This document shows positions 1-7,189 of a stretch of 14,085 nt of DNA, piece after piece. The stretch covers positions 1 to 14,085 of the forward strand of contig CANHPI010000026.1 in the NCBI GenBank assembly GCA_947462425.1, in the 5' to 3' direction. The translations under genes and the position numbers were made by a program. A model generated the notes under the pieces. It was not told the origin of the DNA. It saw only the letters and a program-made list of their open reading frames with translations, and made no database searches. The DNA is from Bacteroidota bacterium. GTDB lineage: Bacteria > Bacteroidota > Bacteroidia > B-17B0 > B-17BO. The stretch's first letter is position 1; the number at the start of each line of letters is the position of its first letter.

Positions 1-1350
1 TATTTTGACGAAGTCATTGAAATTAATTTATCAGAATTAGAACCATACGTAAATGGTCCTTTTACTCCAGATTTAGCAACGCCTATTTCTAAATTAAAAG
101 ATGCAGCTATTGCTAATGGCTGGCCTTTAAAAATTGAGGCAGGTCTAATTGGCTCTTGTACAAACTCTTCTTACGAAGATATTTCTCGTGCTGTATCTTT
201 AGCGAAACAAGTTTCTGCTAAAGGTTTAAAGTCAAAAGCTGAATTTTTAATTAATCCAGGTTCTGAGCAAATTCGTTACACGATTGAGCGTGACGGTTTC
301 TTAAAAACATTTGATGAAGTAGGAGCAACTGTGTTTACCAACGCTTGTGGGCCATGTATTGGTATGTGGGATAGAGTAGGTGCTGAGAAACAAGAGAAAA
401 ATACAATCATCCATTCTTTCAACCGTAACTTTGCGAAGCGTGCAGATGGTAATCCAAATACGTTTGCATTTGTAGCTTCTCCTGAAGTTGTAGCAGCAAT
501 GGCCATTGCAGGTGATTTAAGTTTTAATCCATTAACAGATACTTTAACTAACGAAAAAGGTGAGCAAGTTAAATTAGACGAGCCAACTGGTTACGAATTA
601 CCTCCAACTGGTTTTGCTGTTGAAGATGCAGGATACCAAGCGCCAGCAGCTGATGGAAGTAAAGTTCAAGTTTTAGTAGAGCCAACTTCTAAACGTTTAC
701 AATTATTAGATCCATTTGCTGCATGGAATGGTGTTGATTTTAAAGGTTTAAAATTATTAATTAAGGCAAAAGGTAAGTGTACAACAGATCATATCTCTAT
801 GGCTGGCCCATGGTTAAAATTCAGAGGACATTTAGATAACATTTCAAACAACATGTTAATTGGTGCAGTTAATGCATTCAACGATAAAACGGATAATGTA
901 AAAAATCAAATTAATGGTGCATACGAAGGTGTTCCTGTAGTTCAACGTCAATACAAAGCTCAAAACATTGGGTCAATTGTAGTAGGTGATGAGAACTATG
1001 GAGAAGGTTCATCTCGTGAGCACGCTGCGATGGAGCCTCGTCATTTAGGTGTAAAAGTGGTATTAGTAAAATCTTTTGCTCGTATTCACGAAACAAACTT
1101 AAAGAAACAGGGGATGTTGGGCATTACATTTGCCAACACTGCAGATTACGATAAAATTAAAGAAGATGATACAATCGATGTTTTAGGCTTAACTAGATTT
1201 GCACCAGGAGTTCAGTTAACCATTGCTTTAACTCATGCTGATGGCAGCAAAGAAGAATTTAAAGTAAACCATAGTTATAACGCTCAACAAATTGAGTGGT
1301 TTAAGGCTGGAGGCGCTTTAAACATTATTAGAGCTTCCGTTAAAGCGTAA
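1..1350 (+). CDS. Aconitate hydratase, 3' part (5' end outside window)
   Basis: Aconitase interconverts citrate and isocitrate in the TCA cycle, in the cytoplasm, using a [4Fe-4S] cluster. The reading frame is open from base 1 and ends in TAA, giving the last 449 residues. All three cluster cysteines are visible, in [10 protein letters not shown] (fragment residue 53) and in ACGPCIGMW (residues 116 and 119). The C-terminal swivel domain follows, with [15 protein letters not shown] and the substrate-binding [17 protein letters not shown], then [18 protein letters not shown]. These motifs resemble the mitochondrial-type aconitase found in many Bacteroidota rather than AcnB, so I give no firm symbol. 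A full enzyme of this type is about 750 residues, so roughly 300 N-terminal residues lie to the left of the window. A strong hairpin terminator follows 59 nt downstream, so this is the end of its transcription unit. Confidence 0.96.
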   Translation, partial: YFDEVIEINLSELEPYVNGPFTPDLATPISKLKDAAIANGWPLKIEAGLIGSCTNSSYEDISRAVSLAKQVSAKGLKSKAEFLINPGSEQIRYTIERDGFLKTFDEVGATVFTNACGPCIGMWDRVGAEKQEKNTIIHSFNRNFAKRADGNPNTFAFVASPEVVAAMAIAGDLSFNPLTDTLTNEKGEQVKLDEPTGYELPPTGFAVEDAGYQAPAADGSKVQVLVEPTSKRLQLLDPFAAWNGVDFKGLKLLIKAKGKCTTDHISMAGPWLKFRGHLDNISNNMLIGAVNAFNDKTDNVKNQINGAYEGVPVVQRQYKAQNIGSIVVGDENYGEGSSREHAAMEPRHLGVKVVLVKSFARIHETNLKKQGMLGITFANTADYDKIKEDDTIDVLGLTRFAPGVQLTIALTHADGSKEEFKVNHSYNAQQIEWFKAGGALNIIRASVKA

Positions 1351-1408
1351 AATTTAAAAATTTAATTAATTGAAAATTAGTTAAATAATTTTTTTAAGTC
1401 TCTAAAAT

Positions 1409-1454
1409 AAAACCGATAATTTTCAACTATAAATTGAAAATTATCGGTTTTTTT
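1409..1454 (+). terminator. Intrinsic terminator of aconitase
   Basis: A perfect 17-bp inverted repeat (arms 1410-1426 and 1434-1450, extendable by one pair) encloses a 7-nt loop and runs into a T-tract. The arm is AAACCGATAATTTTCAA. It sits in the 304-nt gap between aconitase and the LipL32-like gene and insulates the latter from read-through. Apart from this hairpin and the downstream promoter I see nothing else in the gap. Confidence 0.93.
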
Positions 1455-1561
1455 ATGGGATTTATATTAACGAACCGCTAATAGTTTTTGAAAAAAACTA
1501 AAAAACTAATTTCATCTATCTTAAAAATCTAATTAATTTTATACGTAAATTCTATACTTTT

Positions 1562-1592
1562 ATTGAGCAACAATGATAAAAAAGTATATTTG
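1562..1592 (+). promoter_or_regulatory. Bacteroidota sigma-A promoter of the LipL32-like gene
   Basis: ATTG at 1562-1565, then exactly 19 nt, then TATATTTG at 1585-1592. The known Bacteroidota consensus is TTTG-N19-TAnnTTTG, so only the first base of the -33 element deviates. Transcription should start near 1598, leaving a leader of about 57 nt without a Shine-Dalgarno sequence. It is the best promoter in the window. Confidence 0.8.
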
Positions 1593-1654
1593 ATATTTTG
1601 AGCGACAGCCGAAAAGCTATAAAAGAGTAGGCGAAAAAATTTAAAAAACATTTT

Positions 1655-2350
1655 ATGAAAAAAAAATTAAGCGTTTTATCAGTTGCTGCACTGTCAGTAA
1701 TTTGTTCTAACAGTGTTAATGCCCAAGAACTGGATAAGTTCAAAGCTGATTTAGGTAAAAAAACAGTAATGGGTAAAGAATTAAGAGTTCCTTACACAGA
1801 TGTAATCACTTATTACGGTTATGTAAAACCAGGTTCTAAGCCTGATGAAGAAAAAGGTGGAAAAAAATACTATTATTTGTATGTATGGATTCCTTTGGTA
1901 GCACCAGAAATTGGTATCCGTATGGTTTCTCCGGTACCTGCGAAAATGACTCCTGAAAAAACAGATTTTCTAGCTGCAGATTATGACGCAAACAAAGCAG
2001 ATACTAAAAACTACTTTGACACATGGATTTCTTTCGAAAAAGCTGAAGGAGTTACTGCTCTTGCTGATATTGCAACTAAAGGGAAAACAGCAAAGTGGAA
2101 TTCAATTGACCAAAATGATGACTCTGGAGAAATGCCAGCTCAGCCATCTGGAAGTAAATACAATTCATTAATGCGTATTACTAGTGATGTTAGTAATCCT
2201 TTAAAATCATTAACAGTTGGGTTATACCGTATTGGATTTACTACATACAAAACTGGTGAAGTTCAAGGAAGTTTTGCAGCTCAATTGGGATCTCCAGTAA
2301 AATTACCAGGAACTAAAGTTGCTCCAACGCTTGATTTATTAGTAAAATAA
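1655..2350 (+). CDS. Secreted LipL32-like protein (homologue of the Leptospira major surface protein)
   Basis: 231 residues with a signal peptide (MKKK, a hydrophobic stretch, then SVNA-QE with likely cleavage after Ala23). LipL32 is the most abundant surface-associated lipoprotein of pathogenic Leptospira and binds calcium and host matrix proteins. Compared with LipL32 from memory, matches run colinearly: YYGYVKPG..PD (53-64), KKYYYLYVWIP (70-80) with E.G.RM.SP (85-93), FDTWI (121-125), an acidic loop QNDDSG (153-158), KYNSL.RI (168-175) and GLYRIGFTTYKTGEVQGSF (189-207). The LipL32 calcium ligands, remembered as D132, T133, D164, D165 and Y178, would correspond to D122, T123, D155, D156 and Y169 at nearly identical spacing. 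Differences: Cys17 sits in SVIC, a poor lipobox, so it is probably a soluble secreted protein; and the long charged C-terminal helix of LipL32 is missing. The gene is monocistronic, with its own promoter and terminators on both sides. The biological role is unknown. Confidence 0.85.
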   Translation: MKKKLSVLSVAALSVICSNSVNAQELDKFKADLGKKTVMGKELRVPYTDVITYYGYVKPGSKPDEEKGGKKYYYLYVWIPLVAPEIGIRMVSPVPAKMTPEKTDFLAADYDANKADTKNYFDTWISFEKAEGVTALADIATKGKTAKWNSIDQNDDSGEMPAQPSGSKYNSLMRITSDVSNPLKSLTVGLYRIGFTTYKTGEVQGSFAAQLGSPVKLPGTKVAPTLDLLVK

Positions 2351-2370
2351 TCAAAAATTATTTTTGGTTT

Positions 2371-2404
2371 AAAAAAACTACTCATAATTATGAGTAGTTT
2401 TTTT
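2371..2404 (+). terminator. Perfect palindromic terminator after the LipL32-like gene
   Basis: A perfect 34-nt palindrome (arms 2371-2387 and 2388-2404, centred on ATAATTAT) with core ACTACTCATAA and flanking A7/T7 tracts. It lies 20 nt after the stop codon. The symmetry allows action in both directions, which would also suit the convergent lipoprotein gene. The remainder up to 2628 is AT-rich filler with only weak short inverted repeats. Confidence 0.92.
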
Positions 2405-2628
2405 GTTTATAATACAAATACATGAATAGGTTATTTAAAAATATTTTAATTTAAATATGCGAATGTTACAATTAAAACCTTATTTATCTAATTAAATTTC
2501 TATATAGTTTTCTACTAGTAGTGTAGAGCTTTATGATAAGATTGGGGCAATGTAATACTATTTTAATACAATACTAAAATAGGTAGTGTTTTGTGTTTTA
2601 AAATAGTAAAATCGGATTTAATATTTAA

Positions 2629-3123
2629 TTATTGAACATTAAACTCTGGAGATGTAACCACGTTACTTTTGTTTCCAGCTTGGTCAAATAAATAAAAAAC
2701 ATATTTTACATTTTTTATTTTTTTGCTATGTCGAAATCGTTGCAAACGAACACTTATTTCGCCACTAATTGGCTTACCTTTATATGAATCATCGGGCAAT
2801 GTAATAGGATAGCCAGTTCTTAAAGTGTCATAAATTCCGGTTGAATCATTATAAATAGAGTATGCTCGATATAGTTGTGTAATAGTATCTTTGTAATAAT
2901 AAGTATACCAGAAATTTTTAATGGTGTTATCTGATGAAACGGCAATATCGCCATCACCATCAGTAAATTTTAATTGCAAATCGGCAGAATCTCCAACATA
3001 AGGATAAAATGCTTTAAACTCAATTACTGGGGTAGTTGGATAGGTTGTTTTTTTGACACAAGAAAAAACGCTGATGAAAACAACGATAAACAATAAAAAA
3101 TATTTAATAAAAGTAATCTTCAT
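2629..3123 (-). CDS. Lipoprotein of unknown function
   Basis: 164 residues starting at ATG 3123. The N-terminus is a lipoprotein signal peptide: basic MKITFIK, a hydrophobic core, then lipobox VFSC with the acylated cysteine at residue 22, followed by KK. The mature part begins with a Pro/Thr-rich linker and contains TDGDGDIAV around residues 54-62, an acidic motif common in Bacteroidota cell-surface lipoproteins that may be a calcium site. The rest is rich in Tyr, Thr and Ser and looks like a beta-sandwich, ending in YVFYLFDQAGNKSNVV, which recalls immunoglobulin-like folds. I do not recognise a specific family. It is convergent to the LipL32-like gene and divergent from the LuxE-like gene, with a 42-nt space between the two starts. 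The region upstream of its start has TATATTTC on the minus strand (3145-3152), one base off the -7 consensus. Confidence 0.8.
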   Translation of the reverse strand: MKITFIKYFLLFIVVFISVFSCVKKTTYPTTPVIEFKAFYPYVGDSADLQLKFTDGDGDIAVSSDNTIKNFWYTYYYKDTITQLYRAYSIYNDSTGIYDTLRTGYPITLPDDSYKGKPISGEISVRLQRFRHSKKIKNVKYVFYLFDQAGNKSNVVTSPEFNVQ

Positions 3124-3165
3124 AAAAAATTCAGCATAAATTTACGAAATATAAATTAAATCTAA

Positions 3166-4161
3166 TTGTCGTTACCAAAAGAAATAATCAACCAAATTTT
3201 TGCATTAAAGTCGGAAGCTGATTTTAATACATTAGCATTAAAAGTATTTCATTATCAATATCAATGCAATGCAGCATATCACCACTATGTGTTGGCTTTA
3301 AAATTGAACCCAAATGATATTAATCACTATTCGCAAATTCCGTTTTTACCGATAGAGTTTTTTAAAACCCAACAGGTTATTTGTAATGAGTTAAGTGAAA
3401 ACGCTGTTTGTTTTTCGAGTAGCGGAACAACCGGACAAATTACATCTAAACATTACGTTAACGATCCAAGGATATATGAATATTCTTTTGCAAAAGGTTT
3501 TGAAAATTTTTATGGAAAACCTTCTGATTATTGCATTTTAGCCTTATTGCCAAATTATTTGGAACGAACAGGGTCGTCGTTAGTGTATATGTTTAATAAA
3601 TTAATTGCAGACTCTCATCACAAATTAAGTGGATTTTATTTAAATAATTTAACAGATTTAGTAAGCACTATTGAAACCTTAAAGCAATCGGGGCAAAAAA
3701 CACTATTACTAGGTGTAACTTATGCTTTGCTAGATTTAGCAGATTTAAACTTGGAACTAACGGATAACTTTATTGTAATGGAAACAGGAGGAATGAAAGG
3801 AAGACGTAAGGAATTATTAAAAGAGGAATTGCATTTAACTTTAAAATCTAAATTAAAAGTATCATTAATTCATAGCGAGTATGGTATGACTGAATTATTA
3901 TCTCAAGCATATTCAAAAGATAATGGAATATTTGAATGTCCTCCCTGGATGAAAGTTATGATTAGAGATGTGAATGATCCTTTTTCATATGTTAAAAAAC
4001 AAAAGAGTGGAGGTGTAAATATAATTGATTTAGCAAACATTAATTCTTGTTCATTTATAGAAACAAAAGATTTAGGACGAATTAATCAAGATTCTTATTT
4101 TGAGATACTTGGAAGGTTTGACGATAGCGATATTAGGGGTTGTAATTTAATGGTCTTATAA
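3166..4161 (+). CDS. LuxE-like acyl-protein synthetase
   Basis: 331 residues of the LuxE family (ATP-dependent ligases that activate a fatty acid as acyl-AMP and pass it to a protein cysteine). Visible motifs: IPFLPIEFFKTQ (58-69), the ATP-binding SSSGTTGQ (84-91), METGGMKGRRKEL (205-217), SEYGMTELLSQAY (237-249) and a C-terminal GRFDDSDIRGCNLMVL. Cys326, near the C-terminal end, matches the position of the acyl-accepting cysteine of Vibrio LuxE. The start must be TTG 3166: an in-frame TAA lies immediately upstream and the next Met is at residue 142. No luxC, luxD or luciferase gene is nearby, so this is not a bioluminescence protein; homologues of this orphan type are common in Bacteroidota, but the acyl substrate and partner are unknown. 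Its stop is 1 nt before the next ATG, implying a two-gene operon with the alkyltransferase-like gene. Confidence 0.85.
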   Translation: MSLPKEIINQIFALKSEADFNTLALKVFHYQYQCNAAYHHYVLALKLNPNDINHYSQIPFLPIEFFKTQQVICNELSENAVCFSSSGTTGQITSKHYVNDPRIYEYSFAKGFENFYGKPSDYCILALLPNYLERTGSSLVYMFNKLIADSHHKLSGFYLNNLTDLVSTIETLKQSGQKTLLLGVTYALLDLADLNLELTDNFIVMETGGMKGRRKELLKEELHLTLKSKLKVSLIHSEYGMTELLSQAYSKDNGIFECPPWMKVMIRDVNDPFSYVKKQKSGGVNIIDLANINSCSFIETKDLGRINQDSYFEILGRFDDSDIRGCNLMVL

Positions 4162-4162
4162 A

Positions 4163-4504
4163 ATGGTAAAAACTAATTCTGATTTTTTTGACCAGGTATT
4201 TCAAGTGGTAAGATTAATTCCTAAAGGCAGAGTAACAAGTTATGGAGCTATTGCAAATTATTTGGGAGCTAAATCATCAGCAAGAGTTGTTGGTTATGCT
4301 ATGAATGCAGCTCATTTCCAAAAAGAATACATTCCTGCACACAGAGTATTAAACAGAAATGGGCAATTAACCGGTAAACATCATTTTAGTTCACCTTATG
4401 CAATGCAGGAGTTACTTCTTAAAGAAAATATTGAAGTAGAAAATGATACCGTAATTAATTTAAAGAAATATTATTGGGATCCTTTTATCGAATTAAAACT
4501 TTAA
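4163..4504 (+). CDS. Alkyltransferase-like (ATL) DNA-lesion recognition protein
   Basis: 113 residues of the MGMT/Ogt DNA-binding domain only. The fold motifs are GRVTSYGAIANYLG (22-35), the arginine finger ARVVGYAMN (40-48) and PAHRVLNRNGQLTGKHHF (58-75). In true O6-alkylguanine-DNA alkyltransferases the motif is PCHRV; here the reactive cysteine is Ala59. ATL proteins with Trp or Ala at this position bind O6-alkylguanine, flip the base and flag the lesion to nucleotide excision repair instead of removing the alkyl group. Tyr27 and Arg41 correspond to the residues that rotate and replace the flipped base. The short length and missing N-terminal domain are normal for ATLs. It is translationally coupled to the LuxE-like gene, an odd functional pairing that may be incidental. 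Confidence 0.9.
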   Translation: MVKTNSDFFDQVFQVVRLIPKGRVTSYGAIANYLGAKSSARVVGYAMNAAHFQKEYIPAHRVLNRNGQLTGKHHFSSPYAMQELLLKENIEVENDTVINLKKYYWDPFIELKL

Positions 4505-4586
4505 AAGTTGGTTTACAATTATCTTACGATGTTTATTGCTAACTCAGTTAGGTAATAAAATTAACCTTATCACCACGAAAAAACAA

Positions 4587-4594
4587 TATATTTG
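4587..4594 (+). promoter_or_regulatory. -7 box of the wzx-like gene (near-leaderless)
   Basis: TATATTTG matches the Bacteroidota -7 consensus and ends 11 nt before the ATG at 4606, so the transcript would have only a few bases of leader. No TTG is found at the expected -33 position. The 101-nt gap after the ATL gene makes a separate transcription unit plausible. Confidence 0.5.
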
Positions 4595-4605
4595 TTTTCT
4601 ATTTT

Positions 4606-6048
4606 ATGCAACAAAAAAAATTTGTTAAAAATATTGCTTTCCTAATTGTTCTTAATTTATTGATTAAGCCATTTTGGTCTTTAGGCATAGAACCTTCTGT
4701 TCAAAACGCTGTTGGAAATGTCTCCTATGGAGAATATGCTATATTATTCAACTTTTCTTTTTTATTAAATATTATTCTTGATTTTGGGGTTACTCAATTC
4801 AATAATAAAAACATTGCTCAAAACAATCATCTTTTAACCAAGCATTTTAGCAGTTTATTTTCACTGAAATTAGTATTGGGTATTATTTACTTTGCTGTTA
4901 CAATCCTATTAGGATTAGTAATTGGTTATGATTTTAGATACATGAAATTGCTTGCCATTTTGGCGGTTAACCAGTTTCTTATTAGTATGATTTTGTATCT
5001 TAGATCTAGTCTTTTGGGATTGCATTTGTTTAAAACAGATAGCTTTGTTTCAGTTGCAGATAGGGTAATCATGATTTTTTTATGCCTAGGTTTATTATTA
5101 AGATGGTTTGGAATTGAAATAGATATTATGATGTTTGTTTATACTCAAACTATAGGATATATATTAACCGCTTTAATAGCTTTTATTACAGTATATTATA
5201 AAACAGATCATTTTAAATTAAAATGGAATTGGCCTTTTAGTTTAATGATATTAAAACAAAGTTTCCCTTTTGCAATTTTAGTGTTATTGATGACTTTTTA
5301 TAATCGTTTAGACAGTGTTATGATAGGTTATTTATTGCCGGAAGGTGAAGGAGCCGAACAGGCAGGTATTTATGCTAAAGCTTTTAGGTTATTAGAAGCA
5401 GGAAATATGATTCCTTATTTATTTTCAATTCAATTAATTCCTGTTTTTAGTAGAATGTTAAAGCATAAAGAAAACGTAGAGCAGTTAGTTAAATTGTCTT
5501 TTATTTTATTAATTACTCCAGCCTTGGTTATCTCAGTAGGTTGTTTTGCATACTCAAACGAATTATCCGGACTTATTAATCATGGTGTTACCGATTCTGC
5601 TGCTGAGTTTAGTATACTTATGTTGTGTTTCACCGCAGTATCTACAACCTATATATTTGGAACTTTATTAACCGCTAATGGTAATTTAAAGCAGTTAAAT
5701 ACGATGGCTATTATCGGTATTTGTATCAATTTGGTTCTTAATTTTATTTTAATTCCACAATATAAGGCATTAGGAAGTGCTTATTCGAGTTTAATTACCC
5801 AGTTTTTTACAGCAGGTATTCAAATATACTTTGCATATAAAATATTTAAGTTTAAAATTAATGTTAGGCTAATAATAGCTTTGGTTGTGTTTATTTTGGG
5901 TATTGTAGTTTTTAATTACGCGTCAAAATCCTTTACTCAAAGCTGGATAATTAATTTTGGAATTATGACTGTTTTTTCAGGTATTTGGGCATTTGTATCT
6001 GGATTAATAAACTTAAAATCTATTTTTAGATTTATTAAGTATAAATAA
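4606..6048 (+). CDS. Wzx-type polysaccharide flippase (oligosaccharide repeat-unit translocase)
   Basis: 480 residues, very hydrophobic, with about 12-14 membrane segments along its whole length, the typical size and profile of the Polysacc_synt/Wzx (MOP superfamily) flippases. These move undecaprenyl-pyrophosphate-linked repeat units from the cytoplasmic to the periplasmic face of the inner membrane. Family-like features are the N-terminal FVKNIAFLIVLNLLIKPFW helix, FGVTQFNNKNIAQ after the second helix, and the central NRLDSVMIGYLLPEGEGAEQAGIY segment with its charged residues. The C-terminal third has the usual NLVLNFILIPQYKALGSAYSSL pattern of this family. The ATG at 4606 preserves the first helix. 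It precedes two chain-length genes and a polymerase and should work with them, although a 100-nt gap with another -7 box separates it from them. Substrate cannot be inferred. Confidence 0.9.
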   Translation: MQQKKFVKNIAFLIVLNLLIKPFWSLGIEPSVQNAVGNVSYGEYAILFNFSFLLNIILDFGVTQFNNKNIAQNNHLLTKHFSSLFSLKLVLGIIYFAVTILLGLVIGYDFRYMKLLAILAVNQFLISMILYLRSSLLGLHLFKTDSFVSVADRVIMIFLCLGLLLRWFGIEIDIMMFVYTQTIGYILTALIAFITVYYKTDHFKLKWNWPFSLMILKQSFPFAILVLLMTFYNRLDSVMIGYLLPEGEGAEQAGIYAKAFRLLEAGNMIPYLFSIQLIPVFSRMLKHKENVEQLVKLSFILLITPALVISVGCFAYSNELSGLINHGVTDSAAEFSILMLCFTAVSTTYIFGTLLTANGNLKQLNTMAIIGICINLVLNFILIPQYKALGSAYSSLITQFFTAGIQIYFAYKIFKFKINVRLIIALVVFILGIVVFNYASKSFTQSWIINFGIMTVFSGIWAFVSGLINLKSIFRFIKYK

Positions 6049-6136
6049 TAACTAAGTATAAAGTAATTTATAATAGCATAATTGTAAAATCTTTTCTAAT
6101 TCATATAAAAAAAAACTATTTTATATATGAAAATAG

Positions 6137-6144
6137 TATATTTG
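6137..6144 (+). promoter_or_regulatory. -7 box of the wzz-wzz-wzy operon (leaderless start)
   Basis: TATATTTG ends only 4 nt before the ATG at 6149. Since initiation occurs a few bases past this box, the mRNA should begin at or next to the start codon. No -33 TTG is seen at the standard distance, so strength is uncertain. Confidence 0.5.
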
Positions 6145-6148
6145 GCGG

Positions 6149-7189
6149 ATGAATCAACCAGATTTAAATAGCGAATCAATAAAGCTTTTAGCTAAAATTT
6201 TCACCATGAGAAAAAAGTTGATTGTTGTATCAGTTATTGCAGCTGTTATTTCAATTATTATTTCTTTTTTGGTATCACCGCAATATAAAGCAACTGCTAT
6301 TGTTTTTCCTTCACGTACATTTTCAGTATCAAAATTGTTAATAGAGCAAAATCAAGGATCTCAGGAAGATTATATGGATTTGGGAGATGAAGATGATGCA
6401 GAAAAATTACTGCAAATTTTAAATTCATCAGAAATAAGAACACGTCTTGCTGATAAATATGATTTATGGAATAATTGGGATATTAAAAAAAATACAATTG
6501 ATGCTAATCATTATTTAAAATTAAAATGGGATGATATGGTTAGTTTTAAGAGAACTAACTTTGTTTCTATTAAAATTGAAGTTTATGATTATGTTGCAAA
6601 TCGATCAGCTGACATTGCTAATTCGATTGTTGCTTATGCAGACACTGTTAAGTTTAAAATGACAAGACAAGTTGCTGAACAGGCCTTAAATATTACTAAA
6701 GAAGAGTACGACAATACAATTACAAGAATAAATGAATTAGAAGATAGTTTACAAGTAATAAAAGAATTAGGTGTTTTAGATAATAAAGCAGAAATTGAAG
6801 CTTACTCTCGTAGTATGGCAAAGGCTATTGAAAAAGGAAGTGAGTCAGCACAAAAAAAATTACAGGAAAAATTGGATGTACTTAAAAAATACGGAACTGC
6901 CTATGATAACGTGTTTTCAAACCTTAAAAAATACAGATTAAAATACCCCATTATTAAAAATAAATATGATGAAGCATTGGTAAATTACAATAAACCATTA
7001 CCATCTAAATTTATTGTTGAAAAAGCAATTGGTGATGAAAGTAAAGCTAGGCCAATGAGATGGCTGATTGTTTTGATTTCTACATCATCTGCTGTCTTAC
7101 TTGCTTTTTTATATCTTTTATGCATTGAAAAACTTACAGCCATTAAAAAAAAAATAAACCATCATTTACATTCACAAAACCAAGAATAA
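6149..7189 (+). CDS. Wzz-type chain-length determinant protein (first paralogue)
   Basis: 346 residues with the Wzz/PCP architecture: a short cytoplasmic N-terminus, membrane helix 1 at about 22-43 followed by SPQYKATAIVFPS, a long charged periplasmic part predicted to be helical with coiled coil around 170-285, and a second membrane helix at about 305-325 preceded by the Pro/Arg-containing segment KARPMRW. Such proteins set the chain length of Wzy-made polymers at the periplasmic face. There is no C-terminal tyrosine-kinase domain and no Tyr-rich tail, so it is the O-antigen-like class. The segment EKLLQILNSSEIRTRLADKYDLW (residues 85-107) matches a corresponding segment in the next gene, marking the two as paralogues. 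The stop overlaps the next ATG by one base. Confidence 0.85.
   Translation: MNQPDLNSESIKLLAKIFTMRKKLIVVSVIAAVISIIISFLVSPQYKATAIVFPSRTFSVSKLLIEQNQGSQEDYMDLGDEDDAEKLLQILNSSEIRTRLADKYDLWNNWDIKKNTIDANHYLKLKWDDMVSFKRTNFVSIKIEVYDYVANRSADIANSIVAYADTVKFKMTRQVAEQALNITKEEYDNTITRINELEDSLQVIKELGVLDNKAEIEAYSRSMAKAIEKGSESAQKKLQEKLDVLKKYGTAYDNVFSNLKKYRLKYPIIKNKYDEALVNYNKPLPSKFIVEKAIGDESKARPMRWLIVLISTSSAVLLAFLYLLCIEKLTAIKKKINHHLHSQNQE

Noticed and set aside
1703..1708. Cys17 of the LipL32-like protein as a lipidation site
   Set aside because: The context SVIC has Ile at -1, where Gly, Ala or Ser is needed, and SVNA-QE gives a good type I cleavage site instead.
2512..2521. CTACTAGTAG palindrome in the convergent spacer
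   Set aside because: Only 10 bp, isolated, not next to a promoter; expected by chance in AT-rich spacer.
2558..2582. CTATTTTA / TAAAATAG inverted repeat as terminator of the minus-strand lipoprotein gene
   Set aside because: 8 bp of nearly pure A/T with a 9-nt loop and no U-tract; the perfect palindrome at 2371-2404 is a better candidate.
5652..5659. TATATTTG inside the wzx coding region
   Set aside because: Lies mid-gene with no start codon or new reading frame after it; treated as background occurrence.
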